A stretch of 64,000 nucleotides of DNA from Leifsonia psychrotolerans (GTDB taxonomy: Bacteria > Actinomycetota > Actinomycetes > Actinomycetales > Microbacteriaceae). The stretch is taken from assembly GCF_013410665.1 (NCBI RefSeq), contig NZ_JACCFM010000001.1, forward strand, positions 186,001 to 250,000, given 5' to 3'. A program made the translations under genes and the position numbers. Below are positions 1 through 7,381 of this stretch, one piece after another. The notes below the pieces were generated by a model. It had not been told where the DNA came from. It did not search any database and saw only the letters and a list, made by a program, of their open reading frames with translations. How positions within the stretch are numbered: the stretch's first letter is position 1; every line of letters starts with the position of its first letter.

Positions 1-1023
1 TATCTCCGCGAGGGTGGGCAGGGAAACTCGCGCGGAGGGCGCCGCCCCCGTCACCTCGAGGTGAATCCGACGAGCGGCGCGGTGCTCGGCGTCGACCTCG
101 GCGCGCACCACGCCTCTTTCGCACTGTTTGATCTCTCCGGCGCCATCCTGGCCGAACGTCACCTGCCGATGGATATCGCCGACGGCCCCCAGCGCATTCT
201 TCAGTGGATTGCCGACCAGGCGACGTCGATGGTCGCCGAGAGTGCGGCCGAGGGGCAGGAGCTGCGCGCGATCGGGTTGGGTCTGCCCGGCCCGGTCGAG
301 TCACGCGGTCGCACCCTCGTCTCGCCGTCGCGGATGCCGGGCTGGAACGGTGTTGACGCCGCGGCCCTGCTCAGCTCGCTCAGTGGTGTGCCGGCCCTCG
401 TGGGCAACGATGCGAATCTCATGGCGATCGGCGAATATGTGAGTCTGTCGGAGCCCGTCGACCAACTTGTCTTCGTGAAGGCGGGCTCCAGTATCGGTTG
501 CGGTGTGATTGCCGCGGGTTCCCTGCATAACGGGCATCGGGGCATTGCCGGTGACATCAGCCACGTCTCGGTTCCGAACGCTCCGCATACCCTGTGTTCG
601 TGCGGGCGTTGGGGCTGCCTCGACGCGGTTGCGGGAGGCGCGGCGATCGTGACTAGCCTGCGCGCCGCGGGGGTGGACGTGTCGAACACCGCCGAGGTGA
701 TTGCGTTGGCCGAGAACGGGCATCCGCTCGCCACGCAGACGCTGCGCGAGGCGGGAACCCGCACGGGTGGGGTGCTCGCGACGATCGTGAACTTTTTCAA
801 CCCGCAACGCCTGGTGCTCGGTGGTGCGCTCAGCGAGGCCGAAGCTTTCGTGGCGGGTCTGCGCTCGGCGATCTACACCGAATGCATGCCCATGGCGACG
901 GACTATCTCGAGATCGTGGTGAGCGAGACGAAGGCGCGCGGCGGTGTGATCGGAGCTGCCTGGATGATGCTCGACCACCTCTTTGACGCGGCGGCCATCA
1001 ACGACACGCTGGCCACGGCATGA
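1..1023 (+). CDS. ROK family transcriptional regulator/sugar kinase, 5' end beyond window
   Basis: The frame is open to the first base of the window. The residues before the GTG at 61 read as the usual linker between the winged-helix domain and the ROK domain (REGGQG...GGRRP...LEVNP), so this is a ROK repressor whose DNA-binding domain lies upstream, and GTG 61 is probably not the start. The visible part has the phosphate loop GVDLGAHH, the catalytic Asp region GNDANLMAIGE and the zinc motif CSCGRWGC. ROK repressors of the XylR/NagC type sense a sugar or sugar phosphate. The stop overlaps the next start (ATGA at 1020), so it is co-transcribed with the SDR and probably controls or senses the pathway of the next two genes. 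The substrate is unknown. Confidence 0.88.
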   Translation, partial: YLREGGQGNSRGGRRPRHLEVNPTSGAVLGVDLGAHHASFALFDLSGAILAERHLPMDIADGPQRILQWIADQATSMVAESAAEGQELRAIGLGLPGPVESRGRTLVSPSRMPGWNGVDAAALLSSLSGVPALVGNDANLMAIGEYVSLSEPVDQLVFVKAGSSIGCGVIAAGSLHNGHRGIAGDISHVSVPNAPHTLCSCGRWGCLDAVAGGAAIVTSLRAAGVDVSNTAEVIALAENGHPLATQTLREAGTRTGGVLATIVNFFNPQRLVLGGALSEAEAFVAGLRSAIYTECMPMATDYLEIVVSETKARGGVIGAAWMMLDHLFDAAAINDTLATA

Positions 1024-1787
1024 GCGCGCTGTCCGCGTTTTCATTGGCCGGCAAGGTCGCCCTCGTGACCGGAGCCAGTCGCGGGCTCGGGCGAGCCATG
1101 GCTCAGGCGCTCGGAGAGGCGGGAGCGGCCGTAGCCGTGACCTCCCGGTCGATCGAGTCGGCGCGGGCTGTCGCCGATGAACTGCAGGCGCAGGGGATTC
1201 GAGCCGTCGGCGTGCGGCTGGAGGTGACCGATGTCGACGACGTGGAGCGCGCGATCGAAGAGATCACTGCGGCGCTCGGACCGATCGACGTGCTCGTGAA
1301 CAATGCGGGCATCGGAGTGAGCGGCACGGCCTTGGAGTTGCCTGACGAGAAGTGGCGCGAGGTGATGAGTACCAACGTTGACGGCGTCTGGTTCGTCAGC
1401 CGCGCGGTCGGCCGACGGATGACGGAGCGTGGAGGCGGAACGATCGTCAACGTCGGCTCGATGTCGGCAGACATCGTGAATCGACCGCGCTGGCAGGCGC
1501 CCTACCTGGCGTCGAAGGCGGCCGTGCATCAGCTGACGAAGGCGTTGGCGGCCGAGTGGGCTCCGTACGGCATCCGTGTCAATGCCCTGGCGCCGGGCTA
1601 CTTTCTGACGGAGATGTCGCCGGTGGATCAGCCGGAATATCGGGAGTGGTGCGTCGAACCGGCGGCGATGAAGCGCTATGGGATGCCGGCCGAGCTCGGG
1701 CCGGTTGTGATCTTTCTGGCCAGCGAGGCATCGAGTTTCATGACGGGCTCGATCGTCACGGTCGATGGCGGATACACGCTGTTCTGA
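1020..1787 (+). CDS. SDR family NAD(P)-dependent oxidoreductase
   Basis: A classical short-chain dehydrogenase of 255 aa, the usual length. The nucleotide-binding motif TGASRGLG is at residues 17-24, followed by NNAG, a GSMS serine, and the catalytic YLASK pair Tyr162/Lys166. The C-terminal GSIVTVDGGY is typical of the family. It is a cytoplasmic Rossmann-fold enzyme that oxidises or reduces an alcohol or sugar hydroxyl. The start ATG overlaps the stop of the ROK gene by four bases, which implies translational coupling. With a ROK regulator and an amidohydrolase beside it, oxidation of a sugar to a lactone that the amidohydrolase then opens is plausible, but the substrate is inferred, not shown. 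Confidence 0.93.
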   Translation: MSALSAFSLAGKVALVTGASRGLGRAMAQALGEAGAAVAVTSRSIESARAVADELQAQGIRAVGVRLEVTDVDDVERAIEEITAALGPIDVLVNNAGIGVSGTALELPDEKWREVMSTNVDGVWFVSRAVGRRMTERGGGTIVNVGSMSADIVNRPRWQAPYLASKAAVHQLTKALAAEWAPYGIRVNALAPGYFLTEMSPVDQPEYREWCVEPAAMKRYGMPAELGPVVIFLASEASSFMTGSIVTVDGGYTLF

Positions 1788-1881
1788 TGCGTTCCGGGCC
1801 TCCATGTTCTGTGACGCCCCTGGCGCCGCCTTGCCTGCCTTGCCTGCCTCGGACGCCGTCGAGTCTCGGGTGCCGTCGCCG

Positions 1882-2733
1882 ATGAATCGGGCCGACGCGC
1901 ACATCCATCTCTTCGAGTATGGCTTTTCGGGAACGCGCGAAGCCGGTGCCGAGCTGGCCGACTACGAACAGATCCGCACCCGGTATTCGATCGAGCATGC
2001 CCTTGTGATCGGCGTCGAGGGTGAGCCGCGATTCGCGGGCAACAATGACTACATCTTGGCGCTGGCGCGTAGGCATGACTGGATCGCGCCGCTGCTCTTT
2101 CTCGACCCGGCGGAGCCGCTTCTGCCCGCGCAGGTCGCGGACGCACTCGAGGCCGGGGCCGCCGGATTCTCGCTTGAGCTGGGGGCCGATGGCGAGGCCG
2201 TGAACGCCTTCGATTCTGACGTCTGGCGGGTGCTCGATGAGGCGAATGCGCTGCTGAGCCTCAACGTCACCCCGGCCGGAATCGCGGGAGTGCGTGAGGT
2301 TATTCGGGGACGCCGGGGCGGGGCCACGCTCCTCAGTCACCTGGGGCTGCCGGGTCCCGCTGCTGACCCTGCTGCTGATCCTGCTGCGGGCACCTCTCCT
2401 GGAGCTGCTGAGGGCCACTCGGATGAGTGGGTGGCTCGTGCGGCAGCCGTGCGTGACCTCGCCGATTGCCCGAGTGTGTTGGTCAAACTGTCCGGACTCT
2501 ACGCCATCGATCCGGTTTTCCCGCACTCTCGAGCGCAGGACGAGACCCTTCACGTGCTCTCGGAGTTTGGTGCCGAGCGGATGCTGTGGGGTTCCGACTT
2601 CGCGCCGGGCCTCGGCGCTCTCGCCGCCGAGCAGCTCTTCGACGTGCCCGACTGGTTTGTGCGGGCGGTGTCGGCGACCGAGCTTGAGCAGGTCATGCGC
2701 GGCACGCTGGCTCGGCTGCTTGCCTCCCGTTGA
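1882..2733 (+). CDS. amidohydrolase family 2 (TIM-barrel metal-dependent hydrolase)
   Basis: The protein starts with the metal-binding HxH motif (DAHIHLF, His7 and His9 from ATG 1882). It continues with LSHLGLPG, carrying a further likely ligand His, and ends with WGSDFAPGL (Asp239). This is the amidohydrolase 2 (COG3618) order seen in lactonases and decarboxylases. The frame extends upstream to ATG 1765, overlapping the SDR, or ATG 1804, but those 26-39 residues resemble no family sequence. ATG 1882 is chosen because homology begins there, although no clear Shine-Dalgarno precedes it. An Ala/Asp/Pro-rich stretch (PAADPAADPAAG) near nucleotide 2365 looks like a small insertion after the His motif. 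It is probably in one operon with the SDR and ROK genes. Confidence 0.85.
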   Translation: MNRADAHIHLFEYGFSGTREAGAELADYEQIRTRYSIEHALVIGVEGEPRFAGNNDYILALARRHDWIAPLLFLDPAEPLLPAQVADALEAGAAGFSLELGADGEAVNAFDSDVWRVLDEANALLSLNVTPAGIAGVREVIRGRRGGATLLSHLGLPGPAADPAADPAAGTSPGAAEGHSDEWVARAAAVRDLADCPSVLVKLSGLYAIDPVFPHSRAQDETLHVLSEFGAERMLWGSDFAPGLGALAAEQLFDVPDWFVRAVSATELEQVMRGTLARLLASR

Positions 2734-3530
2734 TCGTCCTACTCCGCTGACCGTCCCCACCCCGCTGATCGCCCCGTCGTGCACCCCGTCGTGCACCCCG
2801 CCGTGCACCCCGCCGTGCACTCCGCCGTTGATCGAGCCCGTCGAGATCCCCCTCCCGACCGTGCACCCGTCCGTTGATCGAGCCCACCCCGCAGATCCAG
2901 CCCACGCCGCTGATCGAGCCTGTCGAGATCCCGCGAGCCACCCTCGAGAACCGTGGCCGCGGTCTCGACAAGCTCGACCGACGGTTCAATAACCGGTCCC
3001 GCGCCCCTTCCGCAGATCCAGCCCACCCCGCAGATCCAGCCCGCACCGCTGATCGAACCCATTCCGTTGATCGAGCCCATTCCGTTGATCGAGCCCACTC
3101 CGTTGATCGAGCTCGTCGAGATCCCGTGAGCCACCCTCGAGTCCGTACCCTTCCGTTGATCGAGCTCGTCGAGATCCCGCGAGCCGCCCTCGAGACGGGG
3201 GAGCGTGGTCTCGACAAGCTCGACCCACGGTTCGGCAATCGACCCCTCGCCCCTCCGCAGATCCAGCCCACGCCGTTGATCGAGCTCGTCGAGATCCCGT
3301 AAGCCACCCTCGAGACCGTAGACCGTGGTCTCGACAAGCTCGACCCACGGTTCGGCAATCGACCCCTCGCCCCTCCGCAGATCCAGCCCACGCCGTTGAT
3401 CGAGCTCGTCGAGATCCCGTGAGCCACTCCCGAAACCGAGGAACGAGGTCTCGACAAGCTCGACCCACGGTTCGGCGCTCGAGCCCGCACCCCTTCCGCT
3501 GATCGAGCGTGTCGAGATCCTGCGCGCCAC
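2734..3530. repeat. palindromic repeat array 1 (REP-like), intergenic
   Basis: This gap holds no convincing gene. It has about seven copies of an arm resembling TTGATCGAGCnnGTCGAGATC (near 2828, 2910, 3102, 3155, 3273, 3393 and 3500) and four copies of the opposing arm GGTCTCGACAAGCTCGACC (near 2960, 3207, 3327 and 3447), so many pairs can form hairpins. Sub-repeats are also present: four 12-bp units at 2772-2819 and three 18-bp units at 3061-3114. From 3181 the array is an almost exact tandem repeat of period 120 bp: 3241-3300 and 3361-3420 are identical. The same repeat family occurs at 48076-48503 and 54938-55400. Confidence 0.9.
3181..3480. repeat. 120-bp tandem repeat within array 1
   Basis: Segments 3181-3300, 3301-3420 and 3421-3480 align without gaps. 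The second halves of the first two units (3241-3300 and 3361-3420) are identical over 60 bases, and the first halves differ at a few positions. Each unit holds one reverse arm (GGTCTCGACAAGCTCGACC) and one forward arm (TTGATCGAGCTCGTCGAGAT), so the palindromic element itself is the tandemly amplified unit. Such close copies suggest recent duplication by slippage or unequal exchange. Confidence 0.9.
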
Positions 3531-3610
3531 CCTCGAGACCCGCGGGCGAGTTTTTGGCCGCCTCAAGTTCTCGATCCCTCCACAGACACAGCTTCGAGAA
3601 CTTATCCACC

Positions 3611-3652
3611 TATACTGAGAAAAGCTCGTAATCATGTTCGTTCTTTGGGAGA
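3611..3652 (+). promoter_or_regulatory. probable promoter -10 and RBS of the DUF222/HNH gene
   Basis: TATACT at 3611-3616 is a good -10 hexamer. No convincing -35 was found at standard spacing. The Shine-Dalgarno GGGAGA at 3647-3652 sits 8 nt before ATG 3661, which favours that ATG over the in-frame ATG 3634. Confidence 0.5.
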
Positions 3653-3660
3653 ATAGAGCT

Positions 3661-5370
3661 ATGTCAATCACCCTCCCACCCCCCGTCTCCGCCCCGGAGC
3701 CGACGCCCGCCCCGGGTGCGTCGGCACCGACCGCGGCCATGGTGCTGGCGGTGCTCGAGCAGACGCAGGCGCTGTGGGCGGGGCTCGGAACGGTCAGCCC
3801 CGACCGGTTCACCGATGACGACCTACTCGGTGTGCTCGGTGCGTTCGAAGGTGTGGGCCGGCTGGTTGATGCGGGACGGGTGGCTGTGGCGGCGACGGTC
3901 GAGGAACGCTCCGGCCGGTGGCTGGGCCGGGACTCCCTCGCAGCGAAGCGGGGCTGCACCAGTGGCGTCGACCTGATCACCCGGGTCACCCGCATCTCCG
4001 GCCGGGAAGCGAAACGCCGCAGCGCCCTCGGTTTGCGAATGCGGGACACGCAGCACGTCGGAACGATCATCCCCGCCCTGTTCCCCACGGTCGGTGCCGC
4101 GGTCGCTTCGGGCTTGCTGGGGGTGGATGCGGCGGAGGTGATCATGTCCGGTCTGGCGGAGATCTCCCCGCGTGTCGCCCCCGATGATCTTGCGGCTGCG
4201 GAACGCGCTCTGGTGTCTGCGGCGACGGGCACGATTACGGCCGAGAATGAGGGTGAGCCGGGCGCGGGCTTTGCGTTCTCGGCGGACTCGATGCGGGTGC
4301 AGCTGTTGCAGTGGCAGGCGGCGCTGGACCCCGACGGGGTGGCGCCGAACGAGGTCGAGGGTGAGGCGACGAGCACGATCAGTTTCGGCCGCTTCAAAGA
4401 CGGAATCTATCCGGTGCGGGGTGGTGTGACTCCTGATCTGTACGGAATCATGAACCTCACCTTCGACGCCTTCATCGCCGCCCGCAAAACCCCCGCGTTC
4501 CCGACCGCCGCCGAACAAGCCCGCGATGAGGCACGCGACGACCGTTCCGAGCACGACGACCGTTCCGAGCACGACGACCGCGCCGAGCACGACGACCGCT
4601 CCGAGCAGGATTCTCACGACGGTCCCGACGGACACGACTTGGACGACGAGCGCGACCGCGAGCACGACGACCGTGACCACGAACGCGATGACCACGACCA
4701 CGACCATGACGACCACGGTCAGGGTTCAGCCTCGGCCGAGGCGCCTCTTCCCGGGTCGGCCGGGCACGAGTTCGATGATGTCGACACCCGTACGGCCGGT
4801 GAGAAGCGGGCCGATATTCTGCGCGGCATGTTCACCCAGTTGGCTCAGGCCGATAACACTCCCAGCATTGGTGGTGCACCGCCGACGGTGGTGGTGCATG
4901 TGAACGTGAACGATATTGAAGCCGGTCGCGGTGTCGGCTGGATCGATGGTGTCGACGCCCCCATTTCGCTTCGCACGGTGGATCAGATGATGTGTGCCGG
5001 AGGCACCCAAACGGTTCTGTTCGGTCCGAACGGTGAGGTTCTCACCCTGACCGATCCGCAACGACTGTTCAACCGTGCCCAACGCCGGGCGATCCTCGCC
5101 CGCGACGGCGGCTGCGGCGTTCCCGGCTGCGACGCCCCCACACAGTGGCTCGAATTTCATCACGTGATCCCCTGGAGCAAAGGCGGCGTCACTGAGGTCG
5201 ACAATGGTGTGGCGTTGTGTTGGCGGCATCATCACACCATCGAAACGTCCGGCTGGGAGATCATGATGGTCAACGGCCGCCCCCAGGTCAAAGCCCCGGC
5301 CTGGATCGACCCGAGCCGCACCTGGCGCGACGCCAACCGCCACCGCACCGACACCCACCGCCGCGACTGA
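3661..5370 (+). CDS. DUF222 domain-containing HNH endonuclease-like protein (13E12 repeat family)
   Basis: This 569-aa protein has an N-terminal DUF222/13E12 domain (about residues 20-280), an acidic His/Arg-rich low-complexity linker (about residues 290-370) and a C-terminal HNH nuclease domain. HNH residues visible are Cys485 and Cys490, the His500-His501 pair (FHHVIPWSKGG), Asn515, Cys520 and His523-525, so the active and zinc-binding sites look intact. The family is typically present in many copies in actinobacterial genomes and its function is not settled. The linker includes a DDRSEH hexapeptide encoded by an 18-bp tandem repeat. The gene stands alone between two repeat-rich intergenic regions, which may be meaningful. 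ATG 3661 is chosen on Shine-Dalgarno spacing; ATG 3634 would add nine residues. Confidence 0.9.
   Translation: MSITLPPPVSAPEPTPAPGASAPTAAMVLAVLEQTQALWAGLGTVSPDRFTDDDLLGVLGAFEGVGRLVDAGRVAVAATVEERSGRWLGRDSLAAKRGCTSGVDLITRVTRISGREAKRRSALGLRMRDTQHVGTIIPALFPTVGAAVASGLLGVDAAEVIMSGLAEISPRVAPDDLAAAERALVSAATGTITAENEGEPGAGFAFSADSMRVQLLQWQAALDPDGVAPNEVEGEATSTISFGRFKDGIYPVRGGVTPDLYGIMNLTFDAFIAARKTPAFPTAAEQARDEARDDRSEHDDRSEHDDRAEHDDRSEQDSHDGPDGHDLDDERDREHDDRDHERDDHDHDHDDHGQGSASAEAPLPGSAGHEFDDVDTRTAGEKRADILRGMFTQLAQADNTPSIGGAPPTVVVHVNVNDIEAGRGVGWIDGVDAPISLRTVDQMMCAGGTQTVLFGPNGEVLTLTDPQRLFNRAQRRAILARDGGCGVPGCDAPTQWLEFHHVIPWSKGGVTEVDNGVALCWRHHHTIETSGWEIMMVNGRPQVKAPAWIDPSRTWRDANRHRTDTHRRD
4537..4608 (+). repeat. 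18-bp minisatellite inside the HNH gene (4 copies)
   Basis: Four tandem 18-bp units beginning GACGACCGTTCCGAGCAC encode (DDRSEH)n in the acidic linker. The copies differ at one to three positions. The linker remains Asp/Glu/His/Arg-rich to about 4730 with degenerate versions of the same unit. Confidence 0.9.
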
Positions 5371-5417
5371 TGCGGCGCGACTGATGCGGCGCGACTGATG
5401 CGGCGCGACTGATGCGC
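5362..5417. repeat. 14-bp tandem repeat spanning the stop codon of the HNH gene
   Basis: Four consecutive copies of CGCGACTGATGCGG (the last with one change) occupy 5362-5417. The first copy contains the TGA stop of the HNH gene (5368-5370). Because 14 is not a multiple of three, each later copy offers TGA in another frame. Degenerate copies may continue to about 5455. Confidence 0.88.
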
Positions 5418-5476
5418 CGAGACTGAACCTCCGCGACCGACCCGCCGCGACTCGCCCGACGGGCCTCATCCGCCCA

Positions 5477-5504
5477 CCCCAGTCTCCACGCCCCAGTCTC
5501 CACG
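5477..5504. repeat. 14-bp direct duplication in the HNH-dedA intergenic region
   Basis: CCCCAGTCTCCACG occurs twice in direct tandem. The 233-bp convergent gap 5371-5603 otherwise holds only the stop-codon repeat. No convincing terminator hairpin was found in it. Confidence 0.8.
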
Positions 5505-5603
5505 CCCTACTCGCTGCGCCGAAGTTGCCACACCTCAACCGCCAGAACAGATGAGCAACGACATGCCAGCGGCGGAGTGACTCGTCGTAGCGGGCATCCA
5601 CAG

Positions 5604-6290
5604 TCATCCACCTGTGGTGGCGACGATGGCCAAAGCAGGAGGGCGCGCAGCGTCGTCGGGCTCACTCGAAGCGCTGCGCGGTGTCTCTCGGCGCCGGGCG
5701 AGGCGGGAGATCACCACGTCAAGCATGAAGCCGACTACCACCGCGAGCACAACGGCCAGCACAGCCCCCAGGGCCGGATTGTGCGTCAACCAAGCCCCGG
5801 CCAGTACCCCGATGAGCACCGAGTAAACCGACCAGCACAGCCCGGCGAGGGCAGCCAGCGGCAGAAAACGGCGAAACGAGAACCCGGTTGCGCCGGCCGT
5901 CATGTTGACGGCCACCCGGCCCACCGGAATGAAGCGAGCAGTGAGGAGCAGCGTTGCGGCGCGTCGGTCGAGAGCGAACATTGCACGTTCGATGGCAGCG
6001 AGTACACGTGGGCGCTGCATCCATCGAAACTGCCGCCCGCCCAGGCCTCGACCGATTGCGTAAGCGACGGCATCCCCAGCGGCTGCACCGGCCGCGACCA
6101 CGACGATCAGGCCAATGAGATGGGGAGAACCGGATGCCATGGCCAGGGCTCCCAGGGCAACGACAGCAGATTCACTGGGCAACGGAGGAAAGAAGCCGTC
6201 AATGAGAACGACGAGAAACGCGACGAGATACACCCAGGGTGAATCGGCCAGCAGGACGATGAGCGCATTGAGCGAGTCGATGAAGGGCAT
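5604..6290 (-). CDS. DedA family membrane protein
   Basis: The protein has 228 aa and several hydrophobic segments. It carries the DedA/SNARE-associated signature: an N-terminal segment ending FFPPLPSE, then GDAVAYAIGRGLG, and the conserved RFIPVGRVAVNMTAG block with its essential Arg. DedA proteins are inner-membrane proteins implicated in lipid flipping and membrane homeostasis. The charged C-terminal tail (about residues 195-228) is poorly conserved. It is transcribed toward the HNH gene and divergently from the TM2 gene. The ATG at 6290 fits the family N-terminus. Confidence 0.93.
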   Translation of the reverse strand: MPFIDSLNALIVLLADSPWVYLVAFLVVLIDGFFPPLPSESAVVALGALAMASGSPHLIGLIVVVAAGAAAGDAVAYAIGRGLGGRQFRWMQRPRVLAAIERAMFALDRRAATLLLTARFIPVGRVAVNMTAGATGFSFRRFLPLAALAGLCWSVYSVLIGVLAGAWLTHNPALGAVLAVVLAVVVGFMLDVVISRLARRRETPRSASSEPDDAARPPALAIVATTGG

Positions 6291-6376
6291 GATTTCAGGC
6301 TAGGAAAGGGCCGTCGACGCGTCGTCAGTCGTCAGAACTATGTGCGTGCTGCTACAGCATGAGATATGAACACCGC

Positions 6377-6382
6377 TACACT
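6377..6382 (+). promoter_or_regulatory. candidate -10 element upstream of the TM2 gene
   Basis: TACACT lies in the divergent region between the dedA start (6290) and the TM2 start (6472). It would give a leader of roughly 80 nt. No clear -35 was found. Confidence 0.35.
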
Positions 6383-6471
6383 GCGAGATGCGCGCCGGGA
6401 TCGGCTGCGTAGCTGTACATCGGGGGGATGGTCTGCTTCTCCCTGTTCACCTCACAATCGATGGAGAGAGA

Positions 6472-6834
6472 ATGACCAACGTTCAGAATCAGCCGTACAC
6501 AACTGCAGCGCACCAGAACGAGTCGGAGAAATCCTTTGTAGTCACTTGGCTGCTCGCAATGCTGCTCGGCTCCTTGGGCATCGACCGGTTCTACCTGGGC
6601 AAGATCGGCACCGGCATTCTGAAGCTGATCACGCTCGGTGGCTTTGGAATTTGGACGCTGATCGACCTCATTATTGTTCTTGTCGGTGCGACCCGCGACA
6701 AGCAGGGCCTGCCGCTTGCCGGCTATGCCGCAAACAAGAAGGTTGCCTGGATCGTCACCCTCGTCGTGTGGGTACTCGGAATCATTGGTGGCGCGTCCAA
6801 CGCAGCCGCCCAGCTCGCTCTGATCAACGGCTAA
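6472..6834 (+). CDS. TM2 domain-containing membrane protein
   Basis: A 120-aa protein with a textbook TM2 domain: a first hydrophobic segment, then GSLGIDRFYLGKIGTG, where the DRF motif links the two helices, a second segment, and a third hydrophobic stretch near the C-terminus. The polar N-terminus (residues 1-25) is probably cytoplasmic. The TM2 family is widespread in actinobacteria and its role is unknown. ATG 6472 is chosen because GGAGAG lies just upstream; the longer frame from 6388 adds 28 unrelated residues. A strong hairpin follows the stop. Confidence 0.9.
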   Translation: MTNVQNQPYTTAAHQNESEKSFVVTWLLAMLLGSLGIDRFYLGKIGTGILKLITLGGFGIWTLIDLIIVLVGATRDKQGLPLAGYAANKKVAWIVTLVVWVLGIIGGASNAAAQLALING

Positions 6835-6860
6835 TCACGCCGAACGACAGATCGTTATCC

Positions 6861-6894
6861 GAAGCGTCCGCTGCCTCATGCAGCGGGCGCTTCG
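6861..6894. terminator. bidirectional terminator between TM2 and GNAT genes
   Basis: The arms GAAGCGTCCGCTGC and GCAGCGGGCGCTTC form a 14-bp stem with one G-T type mismatch and the loop CTCAT. It lies between two convergent genes and has no T-tract, as is common in high-GC actinobacteria. Confidence 0.8.
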
Positions 6895-6901
6895 TGTCGC
6901 T

Positions 6902-7186
6902 CTAACGGGTGAGGAGGCCCCCTCGTTCGGGATGCGAGTCAAACCACTCGCCGACATACCAGCACATCGGTACGATGCGGAATTCGGTCGTCGCCTCGAT
7001 ATCGTTCACTGCGAACTCGACCAGGTCGCCGGCAAAACCCCGTCCCCGAAAGCTGGGCACCGTGAATGTGCGCGGAAGTGAAATTGACTGATTCACAATT
7101 GTGTAATCAACAACGCAGGCCAGCGCTCCATCGATGAGTAGTGTGTAGCGGCGGGCATCCGGTTCGTGTGCGAAAACGTGAGCCAT
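6902..7186 (-). CDS. GNAT-like N-acetyltransferase (COG2388 type)
   Basis: A small protein of 94 aa with the layout of the short Gcn5-like COG2388 family: a beta-rich N-terminus with YTLLIDG, then the acetyl-CoA loop TVPSFRGRGFAGDLV (Q/R-x-x-G-x-G/A-like), and a C-terminal VPMCWYVGEWFDSHPE strand-helix similar to the family consensus. It probably acetylates a small molecule or protein amine, and the substrate is unknown. It converges on the TM2 gene and is divergent from the nuclease/helicase gene. Confidence 0.82.
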   Translation of the reverse strand: MAHVFAHEPDARRYTLLIDGALACVVDYTIVNQSISLPRTFTVPSFRGRGFAGDLVEFAVNDIEATTEFRIVPMCWYVGEWFDSHPERGGLLTR

Positions 7187-7381
7187 ACGGCAATGCTAGC
7201 CAGCCAGGCTTGACACCGGCAGAGTGTCGGGCGATGACCTCCACCACGCAACATGGCCGGGGCCGGCGGTGCTCGGAGGGGAACCGCCACGAGTGCGAAG
7301 CGGTGCGAACGGACCCGGGCGAACAGCTCCGTTGTCGGGGGTCGCCGTTACGCTCGAGGCAAGCGCAACGAGAGGGCGTAC
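7187..7381. other. divergent intergenic region upstream of the nuclease/helicase gene
   Basis: These 195 bp separate the GNAT gene (minus) and the nuclease-helicase gene (plus). The region is open in the frame of the downstream gene, but the translation looks non-coding. AGAGGG at 7371-7376 is the likely ribosome binding site for ATG 7382. No clear promoter pair was identified. Confidence 0.5.

Noticed and set aside
2772..3525. Replication origin or iteron array
   Set aside because: No DnaA boxes or rep gene were seen, and the same repeats occur at two other unrelated sites.
2693..4397. Long open frames on the minus strand across array 1 and the HNH gene (265, 207 and 552 codons)
   Set aside because: They translate to repetitive Arg/Ser/Asp-rich sequence produced by the palindromes and by the antisense of the HNH gene. 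No domain and no coherent start were seen.
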